From assembly GCF_022581195.2 (NCBI RefSeq), contig NC_061461.1:10354001-10418000 (forward strand): a stretch of DNA of 64,000 nucleotides. Direction: 5' to 3'. The translations under genes and the position numbers were made by a program. Positions 59,030 through 64,000 of the stretch are shown in pieces. Numbering within the stretch: position 1 is the stretch's first letter; each line of letters opens with the position of its first letter. The notes beneath the pieces were generated by a model, which was not told the origin of the DNA, made no database searches, and saw only the letters and a list, made by a program, of their open reading frames with translations. This stretch comes from Helicoverpa zea (Eukaryota > Arthropoda > Insecta > Lepidoptera > Noctuidae).

Positions 59030-62000
59030 TGTCTTCCTATATTACTGGGCATAATGCCCTTTCGTAGCCCTTAACATTGAGGACGAACAAAGCCGGGGGG
59101 CGGCACACTAAAATTGACAATAAGAGAGTAACCACACTCGCTAAGCTATTGTATGCAACCTTGTTGGGTGGAGGACGGTAAATGGATTTAAGGTCTCCTC
59201 TGAAATTGCTATTGTTTTAAAGTAGTCTGCATCAGATAGTGTAAAATATAAAACTGAATCTTGTTTATGGATTCGGCAAGCATGAATGCATACGCTACCT
59301 ACTGTTCTGATTTAGATAAAAGCCTCAGACATAGTTCATTACGATCATAATACTGGGCACTTTTAAACTATCATCGGGACCAAATTTTAAGATGCATGCC
59401 ATCGAATTCGCGACCAGAATCTCATCACTTTCATAATCCAATCTTTTAAGCATCTTTTTATTTCCAATAAACGAGCGATTTGTTAACGTTTAAAACACCT
59501 GATAAAGTTCGCAACAGGTAGAAAGTTGAGGAAGTTAATGGCTACAAAAATAAACATTTGGGTGTTTTTGGAAGTCGGTCACGGTGGTGCATCGCGAAAT
59601 AGCCGAGTTTCGGATAACGGTAGTGTTGGTCAATTAGTGCAAACTGTACTTGTGTGAGTGTTAAGTAATGGTTAATGGAACACCATTTTCAACATAACAA
59701 TGTAGCCTATGGCTCAGGTTATGTAAGTGTGTGTGACAATAGTGTATAATAAAAGAGGTTATTTTAAAATGTAGGTGATCTAGATCACGATGTCATTTGA
59801 GTTTTGCTGCTGTTTTTGTTCACAACGATTTTAAGTAACATTAGAGTTTCTGATTGTTATATTGTTCTACAAAATTTTGGTCTTATGGACACCTAAATAT
59901 TTTTTGCTTTAACCCTAAAAATGCATTTTAATAGAATTATTTACCGAAATCGATGCTTTTTACGATGGTTTTAGTTTCATTTATAAAATATTTTATGACA
60001 AAGTTATTCCTTATAAAACAAGTTTAGACAAAGTTTTTACGTGAAATTGATTCATGCAATAAACTACATGAATTCATTGATTTTAACGATTGCCGCAAGC
60101 AATTAATGCTTTACTTCAGTGAAATATCAAAATTAAAACATATAGGTAATTGACAAGCTTGCAAATGTAGTCAAAAAGCTTTCTTAGTAAAAATTCGTCA
60201 TTAAGAGTCCACAATATTTTCACAATAAATGGATGCCATGAAATATCAAGTAGATGCATTTAAAAAAATACAGAATTTCCAAAAGATTTTCCTAGAGTTT
60301 ATTCAACCAATCTTCAATACCTTAGCTCCAAGCTAGCTAACCAACTTTAAAAGAAGGTGATTAACCTTCATAAACTAAGCTTAGGCAAAATGAACAGGAT
60401 CGGGTGCGTTCACACTAGTATTTTGTATCAAAGCAGTATATCTCTTGTGGATACCCGCCACTCACTCTTTGTTTATGTTTGTATGCCCCCCGGTCACTGT
60501 CAAGAGTATGGTGACCAGCCTTACTGATATATGTACCAGGAATATGAACTTTAAATGTGTCCGTGGTCAGTTCTTCTACATGGAACCAACTTTTTGCAAC
60601 CATACACCTGAATGTTAATAAGAATCAGCAACTGGTCTAGTTAAAATGAAACGTTTGACTTTGTTTATGTATTTGGCATTTTTCATGCCAATTAAAGACG
60701 TACCTAATGACGAAAATATATAGTAATAAGTTAGCGCCAAAATCAAATTAAATATTAATTTGTTTATATTGTCGTTCAGTCAATGGTACCTAATTAATTA
60801 ACACATAAGTGTTGTCAATGCTACATATTATGTTTTCAATAAAATGGAAGTCAATGGGTAATCTTTACCAATTGCTTTTTACTAATTGCAAGTGTTACGG
60901 TTACGGTATAAGATTTATCCTACAAAACACTTCAACATAGCCCACCTACCCACCGTTCTAATAAGAGCTATAGCTAAGTTCATTGAAGAGAACCCAAGCA
61001 ATTTATGTCTGCACAAGATTGCTTTGTATAATCTGTTACATAGAGGCCCGGGGCCACGCCGTCATAAGTAGGGACTTGTAGACCAGGCTTATCCGATCCC
61101 TATGATGTGCTATTATGAGTGGAGTTACTGCTAATAAGTTGTGTTTTGTTTTTGCTTTTGTATTATTAGGTAGCACTGAGTTTAAATGTTGAATGAGAAC
61201 AATGAGAAAGTTTGGATAACTCATGGTTAAAATTATATTGGCTAAAATAAAAGCTTGTAAAAACTTCGCAGAACTTAATAAAATGTTTCGTATAGTCTCC
61301 ATAATAAACACCATTTTCAGTAGACTTTCTGCGTGGTGACTGCCGAAAATTAAATCAAAATGCACTTAGCAACCAAGACAAGAAAAAAATACTTAGCCCA
61401 TATATCATCTCACAACTAGTTCAATTTCCACATACATAATTTCCAGCTGAACACGATAAATTGTCACCGACCATCCATCTTGCGCTTACGCACACTGAAA
61501 GCGACAAGGCCGGGCAACGTTTTGATTTACGCATCACTTTCATCCCGATACCGTTAAAGCTTTTAAACCGGCTGATATCGAGGAAAGTCGGTAAAGCAAG
61601 ACGGATGGCCGGCTCTTGCTTAATTTTATGCTAATGGTCCAAAGCGCGTGTGAAACGGAACGCGAGCGCATTGTCGCTACGGATTTGTAGCGAAGCTTTC
61701 GTAACAATCGGTTCTATGATAAATGTTCAGGAAATGTTTACGTTTTGGTTAAGTGGTAGTTAAGAAGCTTTATTGCTTTATTTGTATTGTAGTGAGCTTA
61801 GAACTTCATTGAAACGCAGTTTGTTGTTAATGCATTTTTAAGTGCAGCTTTTTCAAAGCTCGTCTTCCTCGAAAAGGCACATACCTAGTGTAGTACCTAC
61901 TAATTATTACGTATTTTTTCTGTACGCTCCACGAGCAGGGCATAGTGAGACTTAATAGGTAGGTATTAAGTAAATACTAAAACTTTTTTGTAACCTATGA

Positions 62001-62369
62001 ACACATAATAAAGAGCTTTGACTTTGATGTATGTAAATGTGTTTTGATTTTATTATAGTACTAAGTAGTAAGTAGGTACTGTTCCTCAGTAATTCAGTAT
62101 TCTTATTTTTTCTAAATTGTAGTTCATGGTTATTTTTATACTCAAGTGTTAAACGTAAGGACTTGTTATTGGCTATCCGATTACCATTCAAAATTACAAT
62201 ATGTTTTATCTTGCTGTAAGTCCTCCATGCTGTATAAATAAATTAATTGGTTTTTAGCCCTTGTTTTCTTCATCTGAAAATGGATCCTAAAGTCGCAATT
62301 GCTGTATTTGATTCCTGAAAAGTCCGAAATTTTTCTTTCAGCTTACTACATGTAAAGGCTTGTACTCAC
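59030..62369. other. First-intron sequence next to exon 1
   Basis: Mostly AT-rich. GC-richer patches at about 60405-60605 and 61465-61735 lie within 2 kb of exon 1 and could hold regulatory sites, but no specific motif cluster is convincing. A minus-strand 62-codon frame lies in the first of these patches and is not recognisable. Confidence 0.3.
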
Positions 62370-62500
62370 GTTGCCGAGGAAGCCGCTGCAGGGCTGTATC
62401 TGCGGCGGCAGCGGCGGCAGGTCGGGCGAGCGGCGCGCGCGCGGGCTCGCTCGCGTGTTCCGAGCCTGCTCCGACTGGCCCATCGCTCAGTTGTGCATCG
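62370..62500 (-). CDS. Coding exon 1 of the window-spanning gene (N-terminus)
   Basis: This 131 bp GC-rich exon lies between a good acceptor (CTTCTTCCACTTCCAG above 62500) and a consensus donor (GTGAGTACA starting at 62369). Translation would start at the ATG at 62483-62481, with an in-frame TGA four codons further upstream in sense (TGA, GCG, then ATG), and runs 38 codons to SGFLGN in phase 0. The peptide begins MGQSEQARNT and has a Pro/Arg-rich middle (SPDLPPLPPQ), so it is likely disordered. The other two frames, though open here, hit stops when joined to the exon at 2808-2934, so this frame and start are the consistent choice. Since there is an acceptor, a 5' untranslated exon probably lies beyond the window. 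Family unknown to me. Confidence 0.6.
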
Positions 62501-64000
62501 CTGGAAGTGGAAGAAGATTTATGAATTAATAAAGAAGTATTATCATGTGGGTAATAAAGAATATTCTACTAATAAATACCTACAGCTGTTAAATACGAGA
62601 AGGTCTCTAACTGTGTACTCACGAGAAACAAGTCTTTGATGATTATACATATTGCAAACTATTTTTAGAACTATGTACTTCCCTTTTTATTTACGGCTGA
62701 TTTACATGTACCTATGTTTAAAATATTCTAAGGTGCATGCTACTTTACATTGATATTTCGCCCAAGTGAGATGCGAATTTTCCTTTAAATCAAGACGAGA
62801 TTTTCCTAATCGGTGCATTGTAACCTTAGTTGATATAAATTCGTAAAAAAATAAAATAATCATACATAAAAACATCAATTTAGCGAAGTGGTAAGAAATA
62901 GCGAACTGGGGGGTCTCCTATGCAATATTTTTGTACAATAGATTTTATAGCGCTCATAAAATGTTTATACCAAATTAGGTCAAAAGGTTATGCAGATCTT
63001 TAATCTTCTAAGTTTGGCATTTGTAAGGTTCAATGTAATTAACCTTTGAGGTCGTAAATCATTATAAAATTTACCTCATTTTGGACAAAATAAAATAGCT
63101 TCTTAATAACGCATCAACGCCTCATAAAAATTGCAAGAGGATTTTGCTTAATTGAAAAACCGCAAAGTTACAAATTATTCAAAATAAGTAGAAGCAAATC
63201 TTTTAATGATTGATTTTCGCAACTTTATTGCCCCTCAACAAAAGATTAACCAGGACACGAAATTATAATTTTCCATTATTTTCAATTGAACCATTTGATG
63301 TAACTTTGATTGAAGCATAAAACTTACTTAGCTATAGGACACACGTCCGTTCTACGGTATCTTTCCATTAAATAATTTAGAAAATCGCACATCTTCTCAA
63401 TAAAAGCCATTAGGCAAGGACGACCCAAAAGTGTTAAAGATTAAACTTATCTTTTGATCACTTATCTTTACGCAACTTATCTTTATTGCCAACTTGACCA
63501 GTTTTAACGATAATTCTTGAATTTAACTACTTTTAAATTCATTAATATATCAATTAATGTTCTATGCCTAAATGTCATTTTGTGATATCTTAATGTGGAG
63601 GATTAAATAAATAAATGTTTACTAATTTTTATCCAATATACCTTTTAGAAGGAAATGGCATAAAATATTATCCAGCCCGTATCATTTGCCTAATGTTCTC
63701 AAGCAATTAATTTGATATTAATTACCTAATTAATGAACTTGACGTTAATTTTATTTAAATCATGTTTTTTTCTAAATATTTGCTCGTAAATTATTTGCTC
63801 GTTTAAGGTACCGTTAAGTAGCTTTTTATAGAGTAGTAAGCTAATTAATTTGTTTTAAAACGAATTTAGATAAAAAGACGAATAAAAAGTTTTATCCTAG
63901 ATTTTTATTTGATCTAGTTTTTTAGCAAACTATGAACTTTTAAGTTTACTTTAGCAAATTCGCTTGGTAGAATCTTAGCTTACAGACTCTGGCCCATAGA
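62501..64000. other. Upstream flank or intron, nothing recognised
   Basis: AT-rich sequence on the 5' side of exon 1 (gene sense). It is presumed intron leading to an untranslated exon outside the window. No promoter, repeat or frame is supported. Confidence 0.35.

Overview
The window is animal nuclear DNA, most probably from a moth of the Noctuidae or a close relative. It is AT-rich and almost free of long reading frames. Exons are bounded by GT-AG signals, and several repeats resemble SINE and MITE families I remember from noctuid genomes. That taxonomic call rests on recalled repeat similarity, not on a search.

The backbone appears to be one host gene on the minus strand that spans nearly the whole window. 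Its first coding exon is at 62370-62500, with the ATG at 62483-62481. Splicing in phase 0 across a 59.4 kb intron joins it to an exon at 2808-2934, and a 340 bp intron in phase 1 leads to an exon at 2350-2467. All three exons have good acceptors and GTGAGT-type donors, and the phase chain stays open through all of them. The predicted product is a Ser/Pro-rich protein that I cannot name. An alternative first coding exon (eight codons, also phase 0) is likely at 31672-31695 behind a GC-rich promoter-like region. A weaker candidate lies at 58826-59029.

The large intron is a collecting ground for mobile DNA. From left to right: a Ty3/gypsy LTR retrotransposon with identical 261 bp LTRs, a 5 bp target duplication and an intact gag-pol frame (3236-8375), in the same orientation as the gene and only about 300 bp from the exon at 2808-2934; a 233 bp MITE with perfect 63 bp inverted ends (37198-37430); a 421 bp Harbinger-like MITE with TTA duplications (42408-42828); three full copies and one partial copy of a roughly 300 bp inverted-repeat element between 41.1 and 47.6 kb, one of them carrying a nested 76 bp SINE head; a 281 bp noctuid-type SINE with a 12 bp target duplication (52230-52510); another SINE (48012-48292); and an 1852 bp hAT-like non-autonomous element with an 8 bp target duplication and a scattered array of CpG-rich motifs (48850-50701).

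Downstream of the third exon, inside the next intron, is the most striking structure: a 428 bp perfect inverted repeat around a 22 nt AT-rich loop (1000-1877). It could be a source of long hairpin RNA, a very young inverted duplication, or an assembly artefact.

The other long stretches are AT-rich intron. They contain a few isolated open frames of uncertain status, a short fragment resembling the molybdopterin-binding part of xanthine dehydrogenase/aldehyde oxidase, and clusters of ATCGAT/CGATA and TCGA motifs. I found no tRNA, rRNA or CRISPR.
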